Positions 16,068 through 23,977 of a DNA stretch of 64,000 bases are shown piece after piece. Source of the DNA: Actinobacteria bacterium HGW-Actinobacteria-2. GTDB lineage: Bacteria > Actinomycetota > Actinomycetes > Propionibacteriales > Propionibacteriaceae. Positions within the stretch are counted from its first letter, which is position 1, and the number at the start of each line of letters is the position of its first letter. The notes below the pieces were generated by a model. The model was not told where the DNA came from, did no database searches, and saw only the letters and a list, made by a program, of their open reading frames with translations. The stretch spans positions 1 to 64,000 of the forward strand of contig PHEY01000004.1 in NCBI GenBank assembly GCA_002841335.1, in the 5' to 3' direction. The translations under genes were made by a program, and so were the position numbers.

Positions 16068-16640
16068 ATGGCGTTCGAGAGTTTCGTTGCGGTGGCGCCG
16101 ATCAGCGAGGAGACCATCGCTGCCCACGCGGGGCAGGTGCCCGATGCGGTGGCACAGGCATGGCGTGATCATGGTTCCGGCTTCGTCGGCGACGGCTACT
16201 TCCGCTTCGTTGACCCCGCGCGCGGCGCGGCAATGCTGGGCGGACACAGTCCGCTCCCACCGGAGGCGGTGATCTTGTTCACCACAGGTCTGGCTGACGT
16301 GATTGCGTGGTGGAACGGCATGTTCTTGGTGGCCAAGACCCGGCTGGGGGAGATCCACGCCACGTCGGTTCCGTTCGAACGCCTGGTGTCGCTCTTGGAG
16401 GACGTACCCGGCCAGCGAGATGCGGTGTGGGACTGGCAGCCCTACCCTGCGGCGATGGCCCGGCTGGGCGTCCCTGCGTTCGAGGAGTGCTTCATGCACG
16501 TCCCACTTCTGGGCATGGGCGGACGCGGCGAGCCGGAGCGGATGGAGAAGGGCAGCCTCTGGCTGCACATCGGCATCATGTTGCAGTTCACCGGCAAGCC
16601 TCAGTTCACCCACATGCTCGCCCTTCCCGGCGGGGAGTGA
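16068..16640 (+). CDS. Tdi1-like immunity protein (GAD-like/DUF1851 domains)
   Basis: 190 residues after a GGGGAGA ribosome binding site. The N-terminal helix-turn pattern VPDAVAQAWRDHGSGFVGDG followed by YFRFVDP fits the GAD-like domain. The C-terminal part has LGVPAFEECFMHVPLLGMGG and LWLHIGIMLQFTGK, which closely follow the ECF.YVPLLALGG and HI.LI.QLVGK hallmarks of the T6SS immunity protein Tdi1/DUF1851. Tdi1 neutralises the Ntox15 DNase Tde1 in Agrobacterium, so pairing with the HxxD toxin two genes upstream is strongly supported. Here the pair sits in a type VII-like rather than type VI locus. Confidence 0.85.
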   Translation: MAFESFVAVAPISEETIAAHAGQVPDAVAQAWRDHGSGFVGDGYFRFVDPARGAAMLGGHSPLPPEAVILFTTGLADVIAWWNGMFLVAKTRLGEIHATSVPFERLVSLLEDVPGQRDAVWDWQPYPAAMARLGVPAFEECFMHVPLLGMGGRGEPERMEKGSLWLHIGIMLQFTGKPQFTHMLALPGGE

Positions 16641-16766
16641 CCGGCCCCCGCTTTTCACGGCGAAGCCGCCCCCGTGGCGACCACCCGGCACAGGCGGTGC
16701 ACCGTGACCAGCGTTCACGCTAGGGTCAAAGCCGTCTAGCCACCCGCACTCTTCTGGGGGAATGCT

Positions 16767-19700
16767 GTGCAACTGAAACTGGAACTCCAGCCTCAGAACG
16801 GAATGGCCACGGCCATCTCGGTCATCGCCGAAGCGACGGCGACGGTGGCCGATGTCGCCGCGGCGATCCACGCCGGTCAGACCGGGGTTCCGTGCTCGCG
16901 CACCGACCTGACGTTGCAGATTCTGGACAACGCCAACGCCGGCCTGGAGCTGCTGCCGCCACAATCGCTGCTGCCGGAGACCAACCTGCGCTCCGGTCAG
17001 CGCGTCCAGGTGGTCCAGTGGGACGCTTCGCATGCTGCGTCCGGACGAGCCGTTCCCGAAGCGCGACTCACCATCACCGCCGGTCCCGGTGCCGGCCGGA
17101 CGTTCGATCTGCACAAAGGCCCCAACATCATCGGACGCCAGGCCGACTGCGAAGTGATGCTGGACGATCCGCTGGTGTCGCGCCGTCACGCCCGGGTGAT
17201 CGTCGGCGACCAGATCGAGATCGTCGACATGAACTCCGCCAACGGCGTGTTGATCGCCGGCGAACTCGTCCCGCACGCCGTCCTCGGCCCCAAGGACTCC
17301 GCCATCATCGGCGACACCCAGGTGGCCGTTGAGCGCACCGCCACCCCGTCCTGGTCGGCCGGGCAGGTGAACACCGAGTTCAACCGCTCCCCGCTGGTTC
17401 GCGAGCGCTACCAAGGCAAGGAGTTCGCCGCCCCCAAGCCGCCGGCCAAACGCCCGCCAGCCAAGCTGCCCTGGCTGGCCATGGTCGCGCCGCTGCTGAT
17501 GGGCGCGGTGATGTACGCCGCCACCCAGAACCTGCTCAGCATCGTGTTCGTGGCGCTGAGCCCGGTCATGGCCATCGGCACCTATCTGGACCGCCGCTGG
17601 ACCGACGGAAAGGCCCGTAAGGAAGACGTCAAACGGTTCAACGACGACTTCGAGCAGATGACCGCCGAACTCACCGAAGCCGTCGAAGTCGAACGGTCGG
17701 CCCGCTGCGCCGAGGTGCCGTCGCTGGCCGCGGTCACCCGATCCGGATTCGAGCTCAACCCCGACCTGTGGCATCGCCGTCCCGACGACGACGCGTTCCT
17801 GCTGCTCAACCTGGGTTTCGGGCGTACCGAGTCGCGCAACACCATCAACCTCCCTTCGCGGGACGAAGCGGACGCCGAGACCTGGACCCGGCTGCAGGGC
17901 CTGGTCGACACCTACGCCCTGATCGACGACGTCCCGGTGCTCGCCGACCTGGCCACCTGCGCCAACCTCGGCGTGGCCGGGGAGGCCGAGTGGGTCGTCC
18001 CGGTCGCCCGCAACTTGGTCGCCCAGCTGACCTGCCTGCACTCGCCGGCTGAACTGGTGCTGTGCGCGATCGCCTCGTCGGAAACCCAGGACCGCTGGAC
18101 CTGGCTGCAGTGGCTGCCCCACGTGGGCTCAGCGCACTCGCCGATGGGCGGGACGCACCTTGCCGCGACCACCGGCACGGTCTCGGCACTGATCGCCGGC
18201 ATGGAGGAACTGGTCGCTGCCCGGCGCGCCCAGGGCAGCAAGGAACAGCAGGTGCCCGCTGTGGTGCTCCTGGTCGAGGACGACGCTCCGATCGAGCGCG
18301 GCCGACTGGTCAGCCTCGCCGAGGACGGGCCCGCGGTCGGCGTCCACCTGCTGTGGGTCGCCGATCGGCACGAGAACCTGCCCGCGGCTTGCCGGGGCTA
18401 CCTGGTGCGCGACGCCAGCGGCACAATCACCGCCGGCTTCGTCAAGGAACATCGCACCGCGACAGTCACCCACATCGAGACCTTCTCCCAGGAGCAGGCC
18501 GTCAGCCTGGCCCGCCACCTGGCGCCGGTACAGGACGCCGGCGCGCCCGTCCTGGATCAGTCCGGGTTGCCGCGCTCGGTGTCCTACCTGGCCATGACCG
18601 GGACGGGCTTGGCCACCGATCCCCAGGTGACCGTGGAACGTTGGCAGGAGAACGGTTCGGTGCTGGGCTCGAATCGTCCGCGCAGCAAAGCTCCGGTGAC
18701 CCTGCGCGCCCTGGTCGGGCAGGGTTCCCAAGGCGAGTTCCAGCTCGACCTGCGCTCCCAAGGTCCGCACGCCCTGGTCGGTGGCACCAGCGGCGCGGGC
18801 AAGTCGGAGTTCCTGCAGGCGTGGGTGCTGGGCATGGCGGCCAGCCACAGCCCGCAGCGGGTCACCTTCTTGTTCGTCGACTACAAGGGTGGCTCGGCTT
18901 TCGCTGACTGCGTGCGACTGCCGCACACCGTCGGGCTGGTCACCGACCTGTCGCCGCACCTGGTGCGCCGGGCGCTGACCTCGCTGCGCGCCGAGCTTCG
19001 CTACCGCGAGCACCTGCTCAACGCCAAGGGCGCCAAGGACCTGGTCACCCTCGAACGAACCGGTGATCCGGACTGCCCGCCGTCATTGGTGATCGTGGTC
19101 GACGAGTTCGCCGCCCTCGTCCAAGAAGTGCCCGATTTCGTCGACGGCGTCGTGGACGTCGCCCAGCGCGGACGATCGCTCGGCCTGCACCTGATTCTGG
19201 CCACTCAGCGTCCCACCGGCGTGATCAAGGGCAACCTGCGCGCCAACACCGCGTTGCGCATCGCGCTGCGGATGGCCGACGAGGCCGATTCGGCCGACGT
19301 CATCGACACCGCGCTGGCCAGCGAGTTCGACCCGCGCATCCCCGGACGCGGCGCCGTCCGTACCGGCCCGGGACGGGTGTCGCTGTTCCAGACCGGCTAC
19401 ACCGGTGGGGTCACCTCCGATGAGCCGGAGCCGGCGCGCATCGAGGTGGAGACGCTCACCTTCGGCCCGTCCACGCCGTGGGAGATTCCGGTCGCGCGCA
19501 GCAGCAGTGAGACCGACCAGGAGCAGCCCACCGACATCAGCCGGGTCGTCGACATGGTCAGCGCCGCGGCGCAGCTGTGTGCGTTGCCCGAGCCGCGCAA
19601 GCCGTGGCTGCCGGAGCTGGCGGCCCAGTTCTCGCTGGAGGAGCTGATCCAAACCCACGGGGACACCTCGATGGTGGGACGGCTGCTGCTCGGCATCGCC

Positions 19701-21155
19701 GACGACCCGGCGAACCAGGCGCAGCACCCGGTGTTCTACAACCCCGACACTGACGGCAACCTGGCCGTCTACGGCACCAGCGGCTCGGGCAAGTCGGCCA
19801 CCCTGCGCACCTTGGCCTTCGGGGCGGCGGCCCAGACGATGTTCAGCCGCACCGAGGTGTACGGCCTCGATTTCGGTACCGCCGGACTAGGCATGCTGGA
19901 ACCGCTGCCCAACGTCGGTTCGATCATCGACGGCGCCGATCGTGAGCGGGTCATCCGGCTGCTCGGCGAACTGGTCGCCATCATGGACGAGCGAGTCGTG
20001 CGGTACTCCGCAGCCCGCGCCGGCTCGATCACCGACTACCGCACCACCAGCGGACGCACCGACGAAGCGCGCATCCTGCTGCTGGTCGACGGCTTCGCCG
20101 CCTTCCGTGACGAGTACGAAGCCTCGACCACGCTCGGGGTCTCCTACGGACGGTTCAGTCGCCTGCTCGTGGAAGGCCGCGGCGTCGGCATTCACGTGGT
20201 GATCTCCGCCGAACGCCCCAGCGCCATTCCGTCGGCGCTGTCGTCCAGCATTCAGCGACGGTTGGTGCTGCGACAGGCCGACGAGGTGGCCTATGCCAGC
20301 CTCAACATCCCCAAGGACATCCTGATCGATGCCCCCGCCGGCCGCGGTGTGTTCGCCGGTCAAGCGAACGAGTTGCAGGTCGCCGTGCCGACCGGCGACA
20401 CGACTCCGGCCGTCCAGGCGGCGGCGATCGACAAGTTGGCCCGGCGGCTGATCGAGCGCGGGGCGCCCGAGGCGTCCCCGGTGCGCAAGCTGCCCAGCCT
20501 GGTCACGGCCGCCGAGGTGCCGGCTTCGGTCGACGGTGCTCCCGTCCTGGGGATCAGCGAGACCGATCTGGCACCGATCGGCTTCACCGCGCAGGGCGCA
20601 TTCCTGGTCGCCGGCATGCCCGGCTCGGGGCGGACGTCCGCGCTGCGCTGGGTGGCCGCCTCGCTGCGCCGCTGGAATGCCACTGTGCCGATGTACTACA
20701 TCGGGCCCCGTCGCTCTCGGGTGGGTGAGGATCCGGTGTGGACCAAGACGGCCCGAGACCTGGAGGAGATCAAGGAGCTCGCTCTCGATCTCAAGCTCAA
20801 GGCCGACCAGCCCGCCGGAAGCGAACCGGGGGTGATCCTGGTCATCGAGGGCGTCAGTGAGTACGTCAGCACGCCGGTGGAGACCGCTTTGGTCGACATC
20901 ATCAAGGCGATGCGGCGCAACGGGCACCTGGTGGTGGGGGAGCAGGAGACGTCGGCGTGGGCGTCGGGTTGGCCGCTGATCGCCGAGATCCGCAACGCCC
21001 GCCACGGCATCGTGGTGCAACCCGATCCGGCAGACGGCGACGTGCTGTTCAAGGAAGCGTTCCCGCGGGTGAAGCGGTCGGAGTACCCGTTGGGTCGTGG
21101 CATCTACGTCCGCTCCGGCAAGCAATGGACGGTTCAGCTGCCGCTGCCGCAGTAG
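16767..21155 (+). CDS. FHA-domain FtsK/SpoIIIE secretion ATPase, EssC type
   Basis: 1462 residues. Order: ubiquitin-like (YukD-like) segment 1-85; FHA domain ~100-190 with IIGRQADCEV, SRRHARV and NSANGV; two membrane helices ~234-252 and 254-274; then three FtsK-like ATPase modules. P-loops: GTSGAGKSEF near 673 with Walker B LVIVVDEFAAL; GTSGSGKSAT near 1002 with LLLVDGFAAF; GMPGSGRTSA near 1282 with ILVIEGVSEY, so the third has Arg for Lys and is probably inactive. The single-chain EssC layout is like Firmicutes Ess rather than split EccCa/EccCb. GTG 16767 follows GGGGGA. It is expected to drive export of the WXG100 proteins and both toxins. Confidence 0.92.
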   Translation: MQLKLELQPQNGMATAISVIAEATATVADVAAAIHAGQTGVPCSRTDLTLQILDNANAGLELLPPQSLLPETNLRSGQRVQVVQWDASHAASGRAVPEARLTITAGPGAGRTFDLHKGPNIIGRQADCEVMLDDPLVSRRHARVIVGDQIEIVDMNSANGVLIAGELVPHAVLGPKDSAIIGDTQVAVERTATPSWSAGQVNTEFNRSPLVRERYQGKEFAAPKPPAKRPPAKLPWLAMVAPLLMGAVMYAATQNLLSIVFVALSPVMAIGTYLDRRWTDGKARKEDVKRFNDDFEQMTAELTEAVEVERSARCAEVPSLAAVTRSGFELNPDLWHRRPDDDAFLLLNLGFGRTESRNTINLPSRDEADAETWTRLQGLVDTYALIDDVPVLADLATCANLGVAGEAEWVVPVARNLVAQLTCLHSPAELVLCAIASSETQDRWTWLQWLPHVGSAHSPMGGTHLAATTGTVSALIAGMEELVAARRAQGSKEQQVPAVVLLVEDDAPIERGRLVSLAEDGPAVGVHLLWVADRHENLPAACRGYLVRDASGTITAGFVKEHRTATVTHIETFSQEQAVSLARHLAPVQDAGAPVLDQSGLPRSVSYLAMTGTGLATDPQVTVERWQENGSVLGSNRPRSKAPVTLRALVGQGSQGEFQLDLRSQGPHALVGGTSGAGKSEFLQAWVLGMAASHSPQRVTFLFVDYKGGSAFADCVRLPHTVGLVTDLSPHLVRRALTSLRAELRYREHLLNAKGAKDLVTLERTGDPDCPPSLVIVVDEFAALVQEVPDFVDGVVDVAQRGRSLGLHLILATQRPTGVIKGNLRANTALRIALRMADEADSADVIDTALASEFDPRIPGRGAVRTGPGRVSLFQTGYTGGVTSDEPEPARIEVETLTFGPSTPWEIPVARSSSETDQEQPTDISRVVDMVSAAAQLCALPEPRKPWLPELAAQFSLEELIQTHGDTSMVGRLLLGIADDPANQAQHPVFYNPDTDGNLAVYGTSGSGKSATLRTLAFGAAAQTMFSRTEVYGLDFGTAGLGMLEPLPNVGSIIDGADRERVIRLLGELVAIMDERVVRYSAARAGSITDYRTTSGRTDEARILLLVDGFAAFRDEYEASTTLGVSYGRFSRLLVEGRGVGIHVVISAERPSAIPSALSSSIQRRLVLRQADEVAYASLNIPKDILIDAPAGRGVFAGQANELQVAVPTGDTTPAVQAAAIDKLARRLIERGAPEASPVRKLPSLVTAAEVPASVDGAPVLGISETDLAPIGFTAQGAFLVAGMPGSGRTSALRWVAASLRRWNATVPMYYIGPRRSRVGEDPVWTKTARDLEEIKELALDLKLKADQPAGSEPGVILVIEGVSEYVSTPVETALVDIIKAMRRNGHLVVGEQETSAWASGWPLIAEIRNARHGIVVQPDPADGDVLFKEAFPRVKRSEYPLGRGIYVRSGKQWTVQLPLPQ

Positions 21156-21199
21156 CTACTGACGACGAAGGCCACCCGTCGACCGGCCGACGGACCTCG

Positions 21200-21400
21200 T
21201 CAACTCGGACGAGGGTCGCTGCTGTCAGGTTGCTCGGGCGCGTCGATGTTGCCGATGGGGCCCTCGAACTTGGGGTTGACGACCGTCCGTCGCTGTTCGG
21301 GCGGAATCGCAGCAATCTTGGCGATGGTCTCCTGTGCGCGAGCAAGAGTCTCAGCGATTTCTGCTTCCGTGGGCAGCTTGTAGTGGGGCTGCTCGGTCAC
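21200..21400 (-). CDS. Short hydrophilic protein at the end of the toxin-2 operon (unknown)
   Basis: 66 residues from a GTG at 21398-21400, chosen because GGAGGT lies 6 nt upstream. The protein starts TEQPHYKLPTEAEIAETL, has one helix, and ends in a Pro/Asp/Ser-rich tail. No cysteine, membrane helix or known motif. It is 13 nt downstream of the candidate immunity gene and convergent with the secretion ATPase gene. It may be an accessory to toxin 2; function unknown. Confidence 0.6.
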   Translation of the reverse strand: MTEQPHYKLPTEAEIAETLARAQETIAKIAAIPPEQRRTVVNPKFEGPIGNIDAPEQPDSSDPRPS

Positions 21401-21413
21401 GGTCGTACCTCCG

Positions 21414-22169
21414 TCAGTGTGGTGCACGATCCGATTCTGTCGACGCCGTTGAAGCAAGTCGCTGCGAAGCGCGCAGCACCGCCAAAGCCTGTTCGAAGTC
21501 GGCTTCCGGGACTTCGCGGAGTTCGCGGCCGTCGCGGAGTTGGGCGAGCTCTTCGTCGGTCAGCGGGACGAAGCGGCCTTCGGCTGCCACGTACTGCCGC
21601 CACCGCGGGGTGCCGTCGGCGCCTGGCGACAGCCACAGGGCCGCGACCGGGGCGGGTTGGGTCAGGAAGTAGCGGATCGCTGGAGACGGCGCGGCCCCCG
21701 GGGCTTTGCGGGCGATCCACTGCTCGGCGAGATCGAGGTTCGCGGCGATCAGGGAGCCTTCGGTATCGCCGGTGAGCTCCAGCAGCGCCGTTGGGCGCCA
21801 GCATTGATCGGCCACCGACCACACCTCCACTTCAGTGGAGCCAGCGGGTCGCCGGAAGGCGAACGACCAGTTCAGCCGATCGACCCGCAGCAACTCGCTG
21901 TCGGCTGGCTGCGCTGCTGCGGTTGCGGGCTGAGCATCGCCGACCAGTCGGGCGAGTTCGGCCATCGCCATTTCCGGACTGAGGAGGTGATAGGTGAAGA
22001 AGTTGCCCACCTTGTCAACGGCGATATTGAAGGCTCCACGAGTCCGGCGCGCGCCCATCACCCAACCAAGGTCGGCAACCGGAGTGATCGCCCAATCCCG
22101 CAAGGTGGTGCCTGCGATCGTGCTGATCTCAGCAGCCAACTCGAGCAGGGCAGCTTCCTTCGTCACCAT
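21414..22169 (-). CDS. Putative immunity protein for the papain-like toxin
   Basis: 251 residues; ATG 22167-22169 is chosen because GGAGAT sits 6 nt upstream, and it overlaps the toxin stop by 7 nt. Residues ~1-85 form an alpha/beta domain (GWVMGARRTRGAFNIAVDKV, NFFTYHLLSPEMAMAELARL). Residues ~95-190 are a second Trp-rich domain (RLNWSFAFRRP, VWSVADQCWRP). No signal peptide or catalytic motif is seen. Immediate coupling downstream of a polymorphic toxin is the usual place for the immunity gene; the family is not recognised, so the role rests on position. Confidence 0.65.
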   Translation of the reverse strand: MVTKEAALLELAAEISTIAGTTLRDWAITPVADLGWVMGARRTRGAFNIAVDKVGNFFTYHLLSPEMAMAELARLVGDAQPATAAAQPADSELLRVDRLNWSFAFRRPAGSTEVEVWSVADQCWRPTALLELTGDTEGSLIAANLDLAEQWIARKAPGAAPSPAIRYFLTQPAPVAALWLSPGADGTPRWRQYVAAEGRFVPLTDEELAQLRDGRELREVPEADFEQALAVLRASQRLASTASTESDRAPH

Positions 22170-23860
22170 TGGATCTCCTTCCACGGGCTGTTCCCAGTGA
22201 AGCGCACGATCGCGTCGATGCCTTCGATCGGGTTGGCGTAGCCGGGAGGCCAGCCGGACACTTCACCGATTTGGGCGTCCGCCCAGTGCAGCTTGCCACC
22301 TCGCACGAAGCCATTGAACCAGTGGCCGCCACCGCCTTCCCAGTCGACACCGACGATCATTGCGGTGCCGTCAGGGAGATTGGCAGCCTGGGTCTGTAGC
22401 GCCTCGTAGGCCTTGGTGGTGAACTCAGTCGGGTTGGCGTGGATAGCGGGATCGAAGGCCATCAGCGGCGGGTTGGTGCCGGTGATGTTGCGCATTTCCG
22501 CGAGCTCGCCCAAGTTCCAGTCGCCCGCGGCAACGCGGGTCTCGACCTGTTGGAACGTGTCGGCGAAGGATCGTGAACATGGCCCACAGTTGTTCTGCCA
22601 CGGGGCCCCGAAGTCGTGCAGCGGGTTCATCTTGCCGATGTAGCTCTCCACATTTGTGGCGCCGCCGGCGTTGACGGCATCTTGGAGGAGGTGGGTTGTG
22701 GTCTCGGACGGGCGAAGATAGCGAACGTCGCCGGGCTCGATGGCCGAGGTGACCATGCGGCCGTTCGCGAAGTCGTCCAGCATGGACGTCATTTGATCGG
22801 GCAGCAGCGCATCGACGCCGCTGCGGCTGCCCGCCGAGCCTCCTCCTGGCCGGAAGTGGGAGATCAGGCCCTTGAGTCCGTCGAGCGCGTTGCGTCCGGT
22901 CGCCCCGAGCAAGCCTTTCAATCCACCTTGCCCGGCGAGCCCGCCAGCGGCTTTCCAGGCGCCGAAGGCACCCTTCAAGCCGCTCAGGGCGCCGCGCAGG
23001 CTGCCCAATCCGACACAGCCCAGGACGGCGAACACGACGCTGAGGATCGCTTCACCCCAGGACTTCTCTCCGGTCGCAGCCAGGAGGATGTTGGCGAGGG
23101 CGGCGACGATCCCGGCGACGGCGGCCACGATCAGTAACACCCCGGCCAGGGCTTGGCCGATCACTGGGATCCAACACACCAACAACGCCAAGATGCCGGC
23201 GATCGTGGCGATGGCCTCGGCGATCTTTGCGATCCATTCGGTGAGTTTGGCGCCCCAGTCGTCCCACCAGGTGTCATTCAAACCGTCATTGGACGTGGAT
23301 GCGGTGATCGCCTCGATCGCGTTGCGGGCAGCGGTATCCCGGTCCGTGACGGCTTGCTCGACCACGCGCTTCTGCGCCGCGACCGCACTGGCGGCGTGTG
23401 CGGCGGCCGTCTTCGCGGCGTCCTCACGCTTCTCCCACTTGTCCTGCTCTTCGGTGTCGCCGGCATCTTTGGCGTCCTGAGCGCGCTGATGGAACTTCGC
23501 TTGATCGCCAGCTGCATCATCAGCGTCACCGGCCGCGGCCTTCGCGGCATGCAACGCCCGCAACGTCTCGACCTGAACCGTGTCCAACACCGCGGCATAA
23601 GCGGTCAACGCGTTACCAGCAGCCCGATAGCGGCCCTCAGCGACCCCGACCGAATCGACCACCTTGTCGCGGGACTCCAACAGGGCCTTTACCGAATCAA
23701 CGTTGGAAACACCGGCCTCCAACGACCGCATCGTCGCTGCGGCCCGACTGATCGCATCCGCAATCCCGACATACCGTGTGCCGCCGTCACGCACTACAGC
23801 CGGATCACCCGGAGTCGGATCATGAGCTAGTTCTAGCACCGACCAGTTCGAAGGCCTCAT
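22163..23860 (-). CDS. Polymorphic toxin: shared delivery module plus C-terminal papain-like (Tox-PL, deamidase-type) domain
   Basis: 565 residues. Residues 1-338 (MRPSNWSVL to ISHFRP) are nearly identical to the nuclease toxin at 13941, including the hydrophobic segment ~195-280. The remaining ~225 residues differ completely. They carry NNCGPCSRSFADTF (Cys425, Cys428), GGGGHWFNGF (His513) and WADAQIGE (Asp528, Gln530), the Cys-His-Asp order and DxQxG-like ending of papain-fold Tox-PL/glutamine deamidase toxins. Deamidase versus protease activity cannot be told apart here. A GAAGGGG ribosome binding site precedes the ATG. The stop overlaps the putative immunity gene. Confidence 0.83.
   Translation of the reverse strand: MRPSNWSVLELAHDPTPGDPAVVRDGGTRYVGIADAISRAAATMRSLEAGVSNVDSVKALLESRDKVVDSVGVAEGRYRAAGNALTAYAAVLDTVQVETLRALHAAKAAAGDADDAAGDQAKFHQRAQDAKDAGDTEEQDKWEKREDAAKTAAAHAASAVAAQKRVVEQAVTDRDTAARNAIEAITASTSNDGLNDTWWDDWGAKLTEWIAKIAEAIATIAGILALLVCWIPVIGQALAGVLLIVAAVAGIVAALANILLAATGEKSWGEAILSVVFAVLGCVGLGSLRGALSGLKGAFGAWKAAGGLAGQGGLKGLLGATGRNALDGLKGLISHFRPGGGSAGSRSGVDALLPDQMTSMLDDFANGRMVTSAIEPGDVRYLRPSETTTHLLQDAVNAGGATNVESYIGKMNPLHDFGAPWQNNCGPCSRSFADTFQQVETRVAAGDWNLGELAEMRNITGTNPPLMAFDPAIHANPTEFTTKAYEALQTQAANLPDGTAMIVGVDWEGGGGHWFNGFVRGGKLHWADAQIGEVSGWPPGYANPIEGIDAIVRFTGNSPWKEIQW
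22848..23860 (-). repeat. Copy B of ~1 kb inverted repeat (toxin delivery module)
   Basis: Codes for residues 1-338 of the papain-like toxin and matches 13941-14955 in inverted orientation. Similarity begins at the ATG itself and ends abruptly after the ISHFRP codons, exactly where the toxin domains change. This is the junction expected for C-terminal toxin-tip exchange. Confidence 0.85.
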
Positions 23861-23977
23861 GCAGCTACCCCTTCAGTCGTTCCGCCAGATCACCGTTCTC
23901 GTGAACAGCCAACCAGAACCACCGCCGCTAGCGCGAGGAGAGAACTCCCCGGTGGGACGACCCAGGAGAGGAAGGGG

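Noticed and set aside
15912..18122. 736-residue open frame on the minus strand
   Set aside because: Antisense to the immunity protein and secretion ATPase; low-complexity composition and no domain.
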